The notes under the pieces are model-generated. The model was given only the letters and a program-made list of their open reading frames with translations, was not told the origin of the DNA and did no database searches. A stretch of DNA of 64,000 bases from Palleronia sp. LCG004. Its GTDB lineage: Bacteria; Pseudomonadota; Alphaproteobacteria; Rhodobacterales; Rhodobacteraceae. A program made the position numbers and the translations under genes. Numbering within the stretch: the first letter of the stretch is position 1; each line of letters starts with the position of its first letter. The stretch covers positions 310,001 to 374,000 of the forward strand of contig NZ_CP136759.1 of NCBI RefSeq assembly GCF_032931615.1, read 5' to 3'. This document shows, one piece after another, positions 56,726-64,000 of the stretch.

Positions 56726-57537
56726 CCCGCTACGCCTTCGCCCCCGGCGGGCTTCCCCCGCAAAGCGCCCGCATGGACGAGCGCGCGGTCTTCACCGAGG
56801 CCTATGCTTTCCTGCCCGCATCGACGATGCGCGACATCACGACCAGCGCGTTGCCCTTCTGGGACGCGACGCGCGCCTGGGTCATCGCGCGGCCCATGTC
56901 GGGCTTTTCGGAGACGTTCTCGCACTACCTGATGGAGGTCGCGCCCGGCGGCGGGTCCGACCGGCCGGACACCGATCCGGGCGTGCAGGGTGTGATCTTC
57001 GTGTCGGATGGCCGCATCGCGCTGACGATCGACGGCACCGCCTATGATCTCGGCCCGGGCGGCTATGCCTATCTACCGGCGGGCGCACGGTGGAGCTTGC
57101 GTGCCACCGGGGACGATCCCGCGAAGTTTCACTGGGTTCGCAAGCGTTATCAGGCGGTTGACGGAATCGATGCACCCGATGCTTTCGTGACCTCCGACGA
57201 AGCCGTCGATCCGGTCGCGATGCCCGATACGAACGGGCGCTGGGCCACGACGCGCTTCGTCGATCCCGCGGATCTGCGTCACGACATGCATGTCAACATC
57301 GTCACGCTGAAGCCCGGTGCCGTCATTCCGTTCCCCGAGACGCATGTGATGGAGCATGGTCTCTACGTCCTCGCCGGCAAGGCCGCCTACAAGCTCAACC
57401 GCGACTGGGTAGAGGTCGAGGGTGGGGATTTCATGTGGCTGCGCGCCTTCTGCCCGCAGGCCTGCTATGCGGGGGGAGACGGCCCGTTCCGCTATCTTCT
57501 CTACAAGGACGTGAACCGCCACGCGCCACTTCCCTAG
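56722..57537 (+). CDS. allE: (S)-ureidoglycine aminohydrolase, bicupin
   Basis: A 271-residue two-cupin enzyme hydrolysing (S)-ureidoglycine to (S)-ureidoglycolate and ammonia. The second cupin carries the metal-site sequence IPFPETHVMEHGLYVL. The start at 56722 overlaps the puuD stop as ATGA. The upstream open frame back to 55729 lies inside puuD and is rejected. Its stop and that of the convergent allA share a CTAG. Confidence 0.93.
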   Translation: MTRYAFAPGGLPPQSARMDERAVFTEAYAFLPASTMRDITTSALPFWDATRAWVIARPMSGFSETFSHYLMEVAPGGGSDRPDTDPGVQGVIFVSDGRIALTIDGTAYDLGPGGYAYLPAGARWSLRATGDDPAKFHWVRKRYQAVDGIDAPDAFVTSDEAVDPVAMPDTNGRWATTRFVDPADLRHDMHVNIVTLKPGAVIPFPETHVMEHGLYVLAGKAAYKLNRDWVEVEGGDFMWLRAFCPQACYAGGDGPFRYLLYKDVNRHAPLP

Positions 57538-58022
57538 GGCAGCGTCACCATGACGGGACGGGGCAGGGGATATTCCTCGAGATTGTCACCGGGCCCGATC
57601 CGGTCGATGACGGCAAAGAGCCCCGAGGGCCCGAGCGGCGTCAGAACCCCGTGCCACGTCCCGCGCAGCAGGTTCACGGCCTGACCCTGTGCCGTGACGA
57701 ATGCATTGATCCGCCCGGGGCGGTCGCCCTCGTCCTCTGCCACGATCACGAGGAACGGATCGGGTGACATCGGCACGAAGGCCTGCGAGCCAGCCGGGTG
57801 CCGTTCGAGCAAATCGAGTTGATAAGGCATTTGGCGCGGGACCGCGTCGAACAGGCTGATCCCCGCATGCCCGTCCCCGAAATCGAGCCGTGCGCGATCG
57901 TGGAAGCGCCCGCAAAGCCCCTGATTGATGACCTTGTCCGGCGCGCCCGACGTATCGATTACGTCCCCGAAGGCGTGGAACGCCTCGGGGTCCAGCGGCC
58001 GTGCGACGATCTCCGCACTCAT
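57534..58022 (-). CDS. allA: ureidoglycolate lyase AllA
   Basis: A 162-residue cupin-fold lyase that splits (S)-ureidoglycolate into glyoxylate and urea. AFGDVIDTSG, SLFDAVPRQMPYQLDLLERH and LLRGTWHGVLTPL are family signatures. It starts four bases inside the end of the puuE-uraD fusion (ATGA), so the pair is translationally coupled. Its 3' end meets allE head-on. Confidence 0.94.
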   Translation of the reverse strand: MSAEIVARPLDPEAFHAFGDVIDTSGAPDKVINQGLCGRFHDRARLDFGDGHAGISLFDAVPRQMPYQLDLLERHPAGSQAFVPMSPDPFLVIVAEDEGDRPGRINAFVTAQGQAVNLLRGTWHGVLTPLGPSGLFAVIDRIGPGDNLEEYPLPRPVMVTLP

Positions 58023-59431
58023 CCGAGCTTCTCTCGCAGCCGAAGTTCGGCGATCCGCTCGACCTGACGGCAGGCCTCACGGAATTCGGCGGCGCTGTCG
58101 TTGCCGACCCGACGCTCGAAGGCGTCGAGGATGCCGGCCTTGTCGTGATCGCGCACGGCGATGATGAAGGGAAAGCCGTGCTTTGCCTGATAGGCGTCGT
58201 TGAGCTCGGTGAAGCGTGCGCGCTCGGCATCGGTCAGCGCGTCGAGCCCCGCGCTCGCCTGTTCCGACGTGCTCTCCTCCGTCAGGCGTTTGGCCGCGGC
58301 GAGCTTTCCGGCAAGGTCGGGATGCGCCTTCAGCACCGCACGCCGCGCCTCGTCGGTTTCGCGGCGAAACCCTCGCGCCATCGCGGAGGCGAGCCCGACC
58401 GCATCGTCATGCGCAGGCCCGAGCTCCAGCGCATGGGCGGCCTCGGCAACCCAAGGCGAATGCTCGAAGATCCCGCCGAAGGCTGTGACGAACTCGTCCC
58501 TCGACATCTCGCTTGGCCTGCGCCGGGGCTGCGGCGGATGCGTTTCGGCCCAGTGCGCCGCAATCTCGGCGCGGGTCGCGAACCAGACGCCGTCATGTCC
58601 GCGCGCATGGTCCAGGAATCGCTTCAGCGCCATGATCCGTCCCGGCCGCCCGGCCAGCCGGCAATGAAGCCCGATCGACATCATCTTTGGCATGCCGGCC
58701 GCGCCCTCGGCGTAGAGGCAGTTGAAGCTGTCGGTCAGGTACCGCTCGAACTGGTCGCCCGAATTGAAGCCCTGCGGCGTGGCGAAGCGCATGTCGTTCG
58801 CATCCAGCGTATAGGGCACGATCAGCTGATGCCGGCCGCCGAGTTCGACCCAGTAGGGCAGATCGTCGGCATAGCTGTCGGCTATATAGTCGAAGCCACC
58901 TTCCTCGGTGGCGAGGCGGATGGTGTTCTCGGACGAGCGGCCCGTATACCAGCCGCGCGGTCTTTCGCCCGTCACCTCGGTATGGAGCGCGATGGCATCG
59001 ACCATGTCCCCCGCCTCGTCCTCGGGGTTGAAATCCTTGTACTCGATCCACCTCAGACCGTGCGACGCGATCTCCCATTTCGACGCCTGCATCGCCGCGA
59101 CCTGCGCGGGCGAGCGGGCGAGCGCCGTGGCCACGCCGTAGACCGTCACCGGCAGATCGCCGAGGAGGCGGTGCAGCCGCCAGAACCCGGCCCGCGCGCC
59201 GTATTCGTAGATCGATTCCATGTTGGCGTGCCGCTGGCCGGGCCAGGCGGCCGCGCCCACGATCTCGCTCAGGAATGCCTCCGACGCGGCGTCGCCGTGC
59301 AGGATGTTGTTCTCGCCGCCTTCCTCGTAATTGACGACGATCTGGACGGCGATCTTCGCGCCGCCCGGCCATTTCGCGTCCGGAGGCGTCGGCCCGTAGC
59401 CGCGCAGGTCGCGTTCGTATCGGTCTGTCAT
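58019..59431 (-). CDS. puuE: bifunctional allantoinase (PuuE) - OHCU decarboxylase (UraD) fusion
   Basis: A 470-residue fusion. Residues 1-300 form the cofactor-independent PuuE allantoinase of the polysaccharide-deacetylase fold ([32 protein letters not shown]). Residues 306-470 form OHCU decarboxylase with [10 protein letters not shown] and [20 protein letters not shown]. The decarboxylase makes (S)-allantoin from OHCU, and PuuE opens it to allantoate, so two non-adjacent chemical steps are joined by their shared intermediate. The start at 59431 gives [13 protein letters not shown]. Divergent from uraH, 77 bases apart. Confidence 0.94.
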   Translation of the reverse strand: MTDRYERDLRGYGPTPPDAKWPGGAKIAVQIVVNYEEGGENNILHGDAASEAFLSEIVGAAAWPGQRHANMESIYEYGARAGFWRLHRLLGDLPVTVYGVATALARSPAQVAAMQASKWEIASHGLRWIEYKDFNPEDEAGDMVDAIALHTEVTGERPRGWYTGRSSENTIRLATEEGGFDYIADSYADDLPYWVELGGRHQLIVPYTLDANDMRFATPQGFNSGDQFERYLTDSFNCLYAEGAAGMPKMMSIGLHCRLAGRPGRIMALKRFLDHARGHDGVWFATRAEIAAHWAETHPPQPRRRPSEMSRDEFVTAFGGIFEHSPWVAEAAHALELGPAHDDAVGLASAMARGFRRETDEARRAVLKAHPDLAGKLAAAKRLTEESTSEQASAGLDALTDAERARFTELNDAYQAKHGFPFIIAVRDHDKAGILDAFERRVGNDSAAEFREACRQVERIAELRLREKLG

Positions 59432-59508
59432 GGTCGGTATCCTCTTGTGCTCCCTGTCTGGCCCGGAAACACTGGGCAACGCAATCGAAACGGCAGGCGG
59501 AGGCACCC

Positions 59509-59841
59509 TTGGCGGGTTATCTGACGACACATGTCCTCGACACGGCACGCGGATGTCCGGCGGCGGGGCTGACGATCACGCTGTTCCGGTTGGAAGGCGA
59601 GACGCGGACCGAGCTCGCCCGAATGGTGACGAATGCCGACGGACGCACGGACGCGCCGATCCTGCCCGAGTCCGAGTTCGCCACCGGCAGCTACGAGCTC
59701 CTCTTCCATGCCGGTCCCTATCTGGGGGAGGCACGGTTCCTCGAGGACATTCCGATCCGCTTCAGGATGGACGAGGCGGCGCATTATCACGTGCCGCTCC
59801 TCCTCTCGCCCTACGGGTATTCGACCTATCGGGGAAGCTGA
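59509..59841 (+). CDS. uraH: 5-hydroxyisourate hydrolase (TTG start)
   Basis: A 110-residue transthyretin-like enzyme hydrolysing 5-hydroxyisourate to [18 protein letters not shown] with its catalytic histidine and the C-terminal YRGS motif are intact. TTG at 59509 is the only start giving the family N-terminus, with GGAGG six bases before it. It completes urate to allantoin together with PuuD and UraD. Confidence 0.93.
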   Translation: MAGYLTTHVLDTARGCPAAGLTITLFRLEGETRTELARMVTNADGRTDAPILPESEFATGSYELLFHAGPYLGEARFLEDIPIRFRMDEAAHYHVPLLLSPYGYSTYRGS

Positions 59842-59844
59842 GCG

Positions 59845-60690
59845 ATGATCGACCGCCAGACAGAGGCCGCGCTGATCGGCGCGCTGCGCGACGTCGCAAA
59901 GGCAGAGATCCTGCCATGTTTCCGTAATCTCGACGCGGCCGATATCGACACCAAGACCGGCCCGGAGGATCTCGTGACCGTCGCCGATCGCGCGGCTGAG
60001 GCCGCGATGGCCGAGCGTATCGCCCGCATCCTTCCCGACGCCGCGCTGGTGGGCGAAGAGGCCGTGTCGGACGATCCGTCGATTCTCGACCGGCTTGAGG
60101 GAAAGGGGACCTGCGTGATCCTCGACCCGATCGACGGGACTGCGAATTTCGCGCGCGGCAATGCCAATTTCGGCATGATCCTCGCCGTGACGGAAGGGGC
60201 CGAGACGGTGCTGGGCGTGCTCTACGATCCGGTCATGGACGACTGGATCGTCGCCCGGAAAGGCGGCGGCGCATGGTTCTGCCGCGAAGGATCCGACGAC
60301 CGCCGCCTCGAGGTGCGCGCGTCGCGCGGGGCGGTCGAGGCAACAGGCTACCTGCCGCTCTATCTCTTTCCCAAGGTGCATCAACCGGCGCTCGCCGCGC
60401 TCTATCCCCGGATCGGACGGGTCGAGTCGCTGCGCTGTTCGTGTCACGAATACCGCATGATCGCGTTCGGCCATGCCGATTTCCTGACGAGCCATGTCTC
60501 GAAGCCATGGGACCATGCGGCAGGGCAACTCGTCGTGGCCGAGGCGGGCGGGGATGCAGGCATGCTCGACGGCGGGTCCTACGATTGCCGCCGGGCGGAT
60601 GCGCGGCTCGTCGCCGCGAGTGGATCTGCGCTGAGGGCCGAGATCGCGGGAATGGTCATCGGCGCGCTGGGCGAAGAGGTCACCGCATGA
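59845..60690 (+). CDS. inositol monophosphatase family protein
   Basis: A 281-residue metal-dependent phosphatase of the IMPase superfamily. The metal-binding motifs are GEEAVSD (about residue 70), DPIDGTANFARG (about 94-105) and WDHAAGQLVVAEAGG (about 213-227). The substrate could be inositol phosphate, histidinol phosphate or a bisphosphonucleotide; the sequence does not decide. It is three bases from uraH and overlaps the next gene as ATGA. Confidence 0.9.
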   Translation: MIDRQTEAALIGALRDVAKAEILPCFRNLDAADIDTKTGPEDLVTVADRAAEAAMAERIARILPDAALVGEEAVSDDPSILDRLEGKGTCVILDPIDGTANFARGNANFGMILAVTEGAETVLGVLYDPVMDDWIVARKGGGAWFCREGSDDRRLEVRASRGAVEATGYLPLYLFPKVHQPALAALYPRIGRVESLRCSCHEYRMIAFGHADFLTSHVSKPWDHAAGQLVVAEAGGDAGMLDGGSYDCRRADARLVAASGSALRAEIAGMVIGALGEEVTA

Positions 60691-61112
60691 CCGCGGATGC
60701 GCCGGGCATCATCCGCGACGAGACAGGCACGCAGCGTACGCTCGGATACGTGCTCGACGTGGGCCAAGGTGACGGGCGTGGGCGCTGTCGGCTCGTCGTG
60801 GACGAGCGGCACACCAATCGCCACGGCGTGCTCCATGGCGGGCTTGTCACCGTGATGCTCGACACTGCGATGGGGGCGACCGGGTCGCTTTCCATGGACG
60901 AGACCGGCACGTATCCGATGCTGACGATCTCGCTCACGGTGAACTTCGTCTCGTCCGCGCGGTTGGGCCAATCGCTCGAGGCCGAGGGGCGGCTCACCGG
61001 GGGCGGGCGAAAGGTCAAGTTCATCGCGGGCGAGTTGCGGGACGACGAGGGCACGCTCGTCGCCACGGCCACGGGCGTCTTCCGGACGCTGCCGGATCAC
61101 CGGCGCTCATGA
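60687..61112 (+). CDS. PaaI-type hotdog thioesterase
   Basis: A 141-residue hotdog-fold protein. RHTNRHGVLHGGLVTVMLDTA is the PaaI/4HBT active-site pattern. Expected to hydrolyse an acyl-CoA, exact substrate unknown. Start at 60687 overlaps the phosphatase stop (ATGA). It ends 34 bases from the convergent exporter gene. Confidence 0.88.
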   Translation: MTADAPGIIRDETGTQRTLGYVLDVGQGDGRGRCRLVVDERHTNRHGVLHGGLVTVMLDTAMGATGSLSMDETGTYPMLTISLTVNFVSSARLGQSLEAEGRLTGGGRKVKFIAGELRDDEGTLVATATGVFRTLPDHRRS

Positions 61113-61146
61113 GCGGACAGGTTTCGCGCGGGAAACGTTCTCCCGA

Positions 61147-61968
61147 TCAGTAACCGAGCGTCTTGCGGATCATGTTGAGCGCGACGAGCATCAGGAACAC
61201 CCCGAAGACCCGCTTGAGCCTTTGTGCGTCGAGTTTGTAGGCCAGTTTGACGCCCAGCGGTGCCGTCAGAAGCGTTGCCGCGATGACGATCAGGAATCCT
61301 GGCAGGTTCACCGCGCCGATGGTGAGGGGCGGCTTCAGCGCGATCTGGACGAAGAGGAACGCGATCACCGACGGCACCGCGATCAGCAGGCCGAAACCGG
61401 CTGCCGTGCCGACGGCACGATGGGTCGGCACGTTGTGCAGGGTCATGATCGGCACACCGAAGGACCCGCCCCCGATCCCCATGAGGACCGACAGGAAGCC
61501 CACGATGGGCGACAGGATCGACCTGAGCCCGAGACCGGGCATCTGGTCCGCGATCCGCCAATCCTTGCGACCGACCAGCATCCAGACGCCTACCAGCAGG
61601 GCGAGCGTGCCGAAGATCACCTGGAGAAGTTCCGAGCGCAGTGCCGAGGCCACGAGAACCCCGAGAAGCGCCCCGATGACGATGCCGGGTGCCCAGTGCC
61701 GCAGGATCACCCAGTCGACCCCGCCCTTGCGGTGATGCGCGATGACGGACCGGATCGAGGTCACGACGATCGTGGCGAGCGATGTCGCGATGCAGAGCTG
61801 CATGAGTTCGGGGCCCTCGTATCCGAGCGAGGCGAAGGCGTAGTAGAAGCCGGGGACGAGGACGATGCCTCCGCCCACGCCCAGAAGCCCGGCGAGGACA
61901 CCGGCGACGCAGCCGATCGCGGCGACGATCAGACCGAGGATGAGCAGTTCGATGGGATCGCCGGTCAT
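61147..61968 (-). CDS. TSUP-family (TauE/SafE) membrane transporter
   Basis: A 273-residue inner-membrane protein with about eight helices and two family repeats: GLLGVGGGIVLVPGF near the N-terminus and LMGIGGGSFGVPIM in the middle. The family exports or imports sulfite, sulfoacetate and related organosulfur ions; the actual substrate is not known. It lies alone between a thioesterase gene and the oxidoreductase gene. Confidence 0.9.
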   Translation of the reverse strand: MTGDPIELLILGLIVAAIGCVAGVLAGLLGVGGGIVLVPGFYYAFASLGYEGPELMQLCIATSLATIVVTSIRSVIAHHRKGGVDWVILRHWAPGIVIGALLGVLVASALRSELLQVIFGTLALLVGVWMLVGRKDWRIADQMPGLGLRSILSPIVGFLSVLMGIGGGSFGVPIMTLHNVPTHRAVGTAAGFGLLIAVPSVIAFLFVQIALKPPLTIGAVNLPGFLIVIAATLLTAPLGVKLAYKLDAQRLKRVFGVFLMLVALNMIRKTLGY

Positions 61969-62068
61969 GCGGAAACGTCCTTTGGAATGGTGTCGGGTCC
62001 GGCCGCGCGACAGGCGGCCGCGCCGCAGCCATACATCATCGACGGGGGGAGTCTCAGCCGAAATCGCA

Positions 62069-62092
62069 GCGGGGGGCTCCGCTGCCCCCCGC
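62069..62092 (-). terminator. GC-rich terminator-like hairpin after the oxidoreductase gene
   Basis: GCGGGGGGC pairs perfectly with GCCCCCCGC over TCCGCT. It lies eight bases after the reverse-strand stop at 62101, with CGATTTC on the reverse strand shortly after. Strong stem, weak U tract. Confidence 0.6.
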
Positions 62093-62100
62093 CATGTGCA

Positions 62101-63504
62101 TCAGCCCTTCGCGTTCAGCGCCGCACGGAGACCCCCGCCGTCGATCCGGGCCAGCGCATCGCGTACGGGCCCGATCAACGGTTCGGGATCGGTCGCGATG
62201 CCGCGCAACGTCAGCACTGCGCGGGCCGGATCGTCGGTGGCGGCGGCCTCGCGCAGTTCCTCTCCGCGGGGGTCGGCCACCGGGGGCAGGTCGCGCAATG
62301 CGGCGATCCAGCTTGCCACGGCAAGCGCTCCGCGATCGTGTGCCCGACCGGCGGCAATGTTCTCGCCAAGCGCGGCGAGAAGGCGCTGCGGCATCTTCTG
62401 GCTGGTGTCCTGAGCGATCTGGTCGAGACGGTGGCGCAGGCGGGTGTTCTCGAACCGGGCGATCAGCGCATCCGCATAGGCCGGAACATCGACATCCTCG
62501 GGCATGTCGAGCGTCGCCGCCTGCTCGTCGAGCATGAGGGCGCGCGCGAAATCGCGAAGATCGGCATCCGACATCGTATCCGCGACGGTCTCGTGACCGA
62601 GAAGGCGGCCGGCATGAGCGAGGAACGTGTGCGCGCCGTTCAGGAGCCGCAGCTTCATCTCCTCGAAGGGCGTGACGTCCGAGACGAGCTCGGCCCCGCC
62701 GGCGGCAAAGGGCGGCCGTTCTGTCGCGAAGGAATCCTCGATCACCCATTGCAGGAACGGCTCGGTCACGATCGCATTGGGATCGTCATGGCCCAGTGCC
62801 TCGCGGATCAGGGCGCGGCCCTCGTCGTCCATCGCGGGCGTGATGCGGTCGACCATCGCGCTCGGGAAGGTGCAGTTGGCGTCGATCCAGCCGGCAAGTC
62901 CCTCGTCGATCTCGCGCGCGTAATCGGTGAGGACGCGGTGCAGCATGCGCCCGTTGCTGGGGATGTTGTCGCAGGACAGAAGCGTGATCGGACCGGCACC
63001 GGCCTCTATCCGGCGGCGCAGACCCTCGGCGAGGATGCCGATCGCGGTTCTGGGCTCGCGCGGGGCGGCGAGATCGGTCCGCAGATCCTCGCGCGAACGG
63101 TCGAGCGCACCGCCGTCCTGACAATACCCCTTTTCGGTGATCGTCATCGTCACGAGCCGGAGGTCCGCATCGGCGATCAGGTCGGGGAGCGCGTCGCCTC
63201 CGTCACGAAGGGGATGGCGCGTTCCGATCACGCATCCGAGCTGTCGGAGTACCGCGCTTTCCCCGTCGGCCGCGGCGACGTGGAACAGGCCGTCCTCGGC
63301 GTCGAGCGCATCGAGCTGGTCCTGCCCGGAATTGAGCCGTGCGGCGATGACGCCCCAATCTCCGCCCTCTGCATCGAGGCCCCGGTCCAGGATCCACATC
63401 GTATGGGCGCGGGAAAAGGCGCCGAACCCGATATGCAGGATACGCGGCTTCAGGGCCGCGCGGTCATAGGCGGGATCCTGTCGGGTGATGTCGGGCGTGG
63501 TCAA
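62101..63504 (-). CDS. mannitol dehydrogenase-family oxidoreductase (TTG start)
   Basis: A 467-residue NAD(P)-dependent polyol dehydrogenase or fructuronate reductase (UxuB/MtlK family). The N-terminal fold has ILHIGFGAFSRAHTMW, and the catalytic triad is in KLRLLNGAHT (Lys, Asn, His). Whether it acts on mannitol, mannonate or another polyol is open. The start is TTG at 63504, overlapping the stop of the glucosidase gene as TTGA, so the two are coupled. The neighbouring GH31 gene suggests sugar catabolism. Confidence 0.88.
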   Translation of the reverse strand: MTTPDITRQDPAYDRAALKPRILHIGFGAFSRAHTMWILDRGLDAEGGDWGVIAARLNSGQDQLDALDAEDGLFHVAAADGESAVLRQLGCVIGTRHPLRDGGDALPDLIADADLRLVTMTITEKGYCQDGGALDRSREDLRTDLAAPREPRTAIGILAEGLRRRIEAGAGPITLLSCDNIPSNGRMLHRVLTDYAREIDEGLAGWIDANCTFPSAMVDRITPAMDDEGRALIREALGHDDPNAIVTEPFLQWVIEDSFATERPPFAAGGAELVSDVTPFEEMKLRLLNGAHTFLAHAGRLLGHETVADTMSDADLRDFARALMLDEQAATLDMPEDVDVPAYADALIARFENTRLRHRLDQIAQDTSQKMPQRLLAALGENIAAGRAHDRGALAVASWIAALRDLPPVADPRGEELREAAATDDPARAVLTLRGIATDPEPLIGPVRDALARIDGGGLRAALNAKG

Positions 63505-64000
63505 AGCGTGATCTCCTCTCCGGGGGTGATGATCCGTCCGGCGAGGCGGAGCGTCCGCATCTCCCCTTCGGGAAGGACGATGCGGGCGCGGGCGGGGCCC
63601 TGGCTCTCGTCGCCCTCATGCGCGATCGTCAGGTCGATCCCGTCGCGCGATGCCGTCATCGCGATGCGGGTCACGCGGTGGGGACCGCCCTCGCTCCGGC
63701 CGTCATCGTCGTATGCGAACCCTTCGCCGGTGCCCTCGTCGGGCGGGAAGAGGTGGAACTCGCGCGCCGTCTCGGCCTCGGGTGCCGCACGCATCGCTCC
63801 GGTCGAGAGCGGCAGGACCGCGCCGCGCCGCACGAAGAGCGGAATGGTGTCCAGATCGACGGGCAGTGTCACAATCGCGCCCGGCGCATGTGTCGCACCG
63901 GTCTGGAAATCGGCCCAGCCATGCGCGTTCCGGGGCAGGCGCACCCGACGCTCGGTCGCCCCCTCGTCGATCACGTTCGCCACGAGAAGATCGGGCCCGA
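63501..64000 (-). CDS. GH31 alpha-glucosidase-like protein (3' part)
   Basis: The open frame enters from the window's right edge and encodes about 165 C-terminal residues of a glycoside hydrolase family 31 enzyme. GPDLLVANVIDEGATERRVR, the tryptophan-containing turn HGWADF and the segment PLFVRRGAVLPL are typical of the domain after the catalytic barrel. The catalytic residues lie outside the window. It overlaps the next gene by four bases (TTGA). Confidence 0.85.
   Translation of the reverse strand, partial: GPDLLVANVIDEGATERRVRLPRNAHGWADFQTGATHAPGAIVTLPVDLDTIPLFVRRGAVLPLSTGAMRAAPEAETAREFHLFPPDEGTGEGFAYDDDGRSEGGPHRVTRIAMTASRDGIDLTIAHEGDESQGPARARIVLPEGEMRTLRLAGRIITPGEEITL

Overview
The window is GC-rich alphaproteobacterial chromosome, most likely Rhodobacteraceae (Roseobacter/Paracoccus relatives). 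The evidence is the rplJL-rpoBC-str-S10-spc-alpha order with rpsD absent before rpoA, a VPLPA-CTERM sorting signal, a complete bztABCD amino-acid transporter, a luxR-luxI pair, a PuuD-type urate oxidase and an ATP12 chaperone gene. I saw no rRNA, tRNA, CRISPR array or insertion sequence.

Layout. 1-9.6 kb: end of rplJ, then rplL, rpoB and rpoC, closed by a strong terminator. 9.67-19.4 kb: a consensus promoter starts rpsL-rpsG-fusA-tuf and the S10 genes rpsJ to rplP, closed by another terminator. 19.6-20.9 kb: first interruption of the ribosomal cluster, holding a 2OG-Fe(II) oxygenase-like gene and a VPLPA-CTERM surface protein gene. 21.0-25.6 kb: a new promoter restarts rpmC to rpmD. 25.6-26.7 kb: second interruption, a reverse-strand family-61 glycosyltransferase gene broken by an in-frame stop. 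26.9-32.1 kb: rplO, secY, adk, rpsM, rpsK, rpoA, rplQ.

32.2-37.1 kb: luxR-luxI, then a tightly packed rarA, crcB, RluA-type pseudouridine synthase and ATP12 run. 37.3-41.7 kb: bztABCD. 41.7-51.6 kb, reverse strand: rpmH-rnpA-yidD, ttcA, an EAL protein, yidC, a five-haem cytochrome c, engB, argB and a SixA-like phosphatase. One forward DUF1353 gene is embedded in this block.

51.7-55.3 kb: TVP38-like membrane protein, MerA/Lpd-like flavoprotein and sensor kinase. 55.5-59.8 kb: urate catabolism (puuD, allE, allA, fused puuE-uraD, uraH), turning urate into allantoin, allantoate and onward to glyoxylate and urea or ammonia. 59.8-64 kb: inositol-phosphatase-like enzyme, PaaI-type thioesterase, TSUP exporter, mannitol dehydrogenase-family oxidoreductase and the end of a GH31 glucosidase cut by the window edge.

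The most interesting non-routine signals are the oxygenase gene immediately after the L16 gene, the two-way hairpin between rpoB and rpoC, the palindrome family in the ribosomal spacers, the two foreign islands inside the ribosomal cluster, and the 1+2+2 haem cytochrome.
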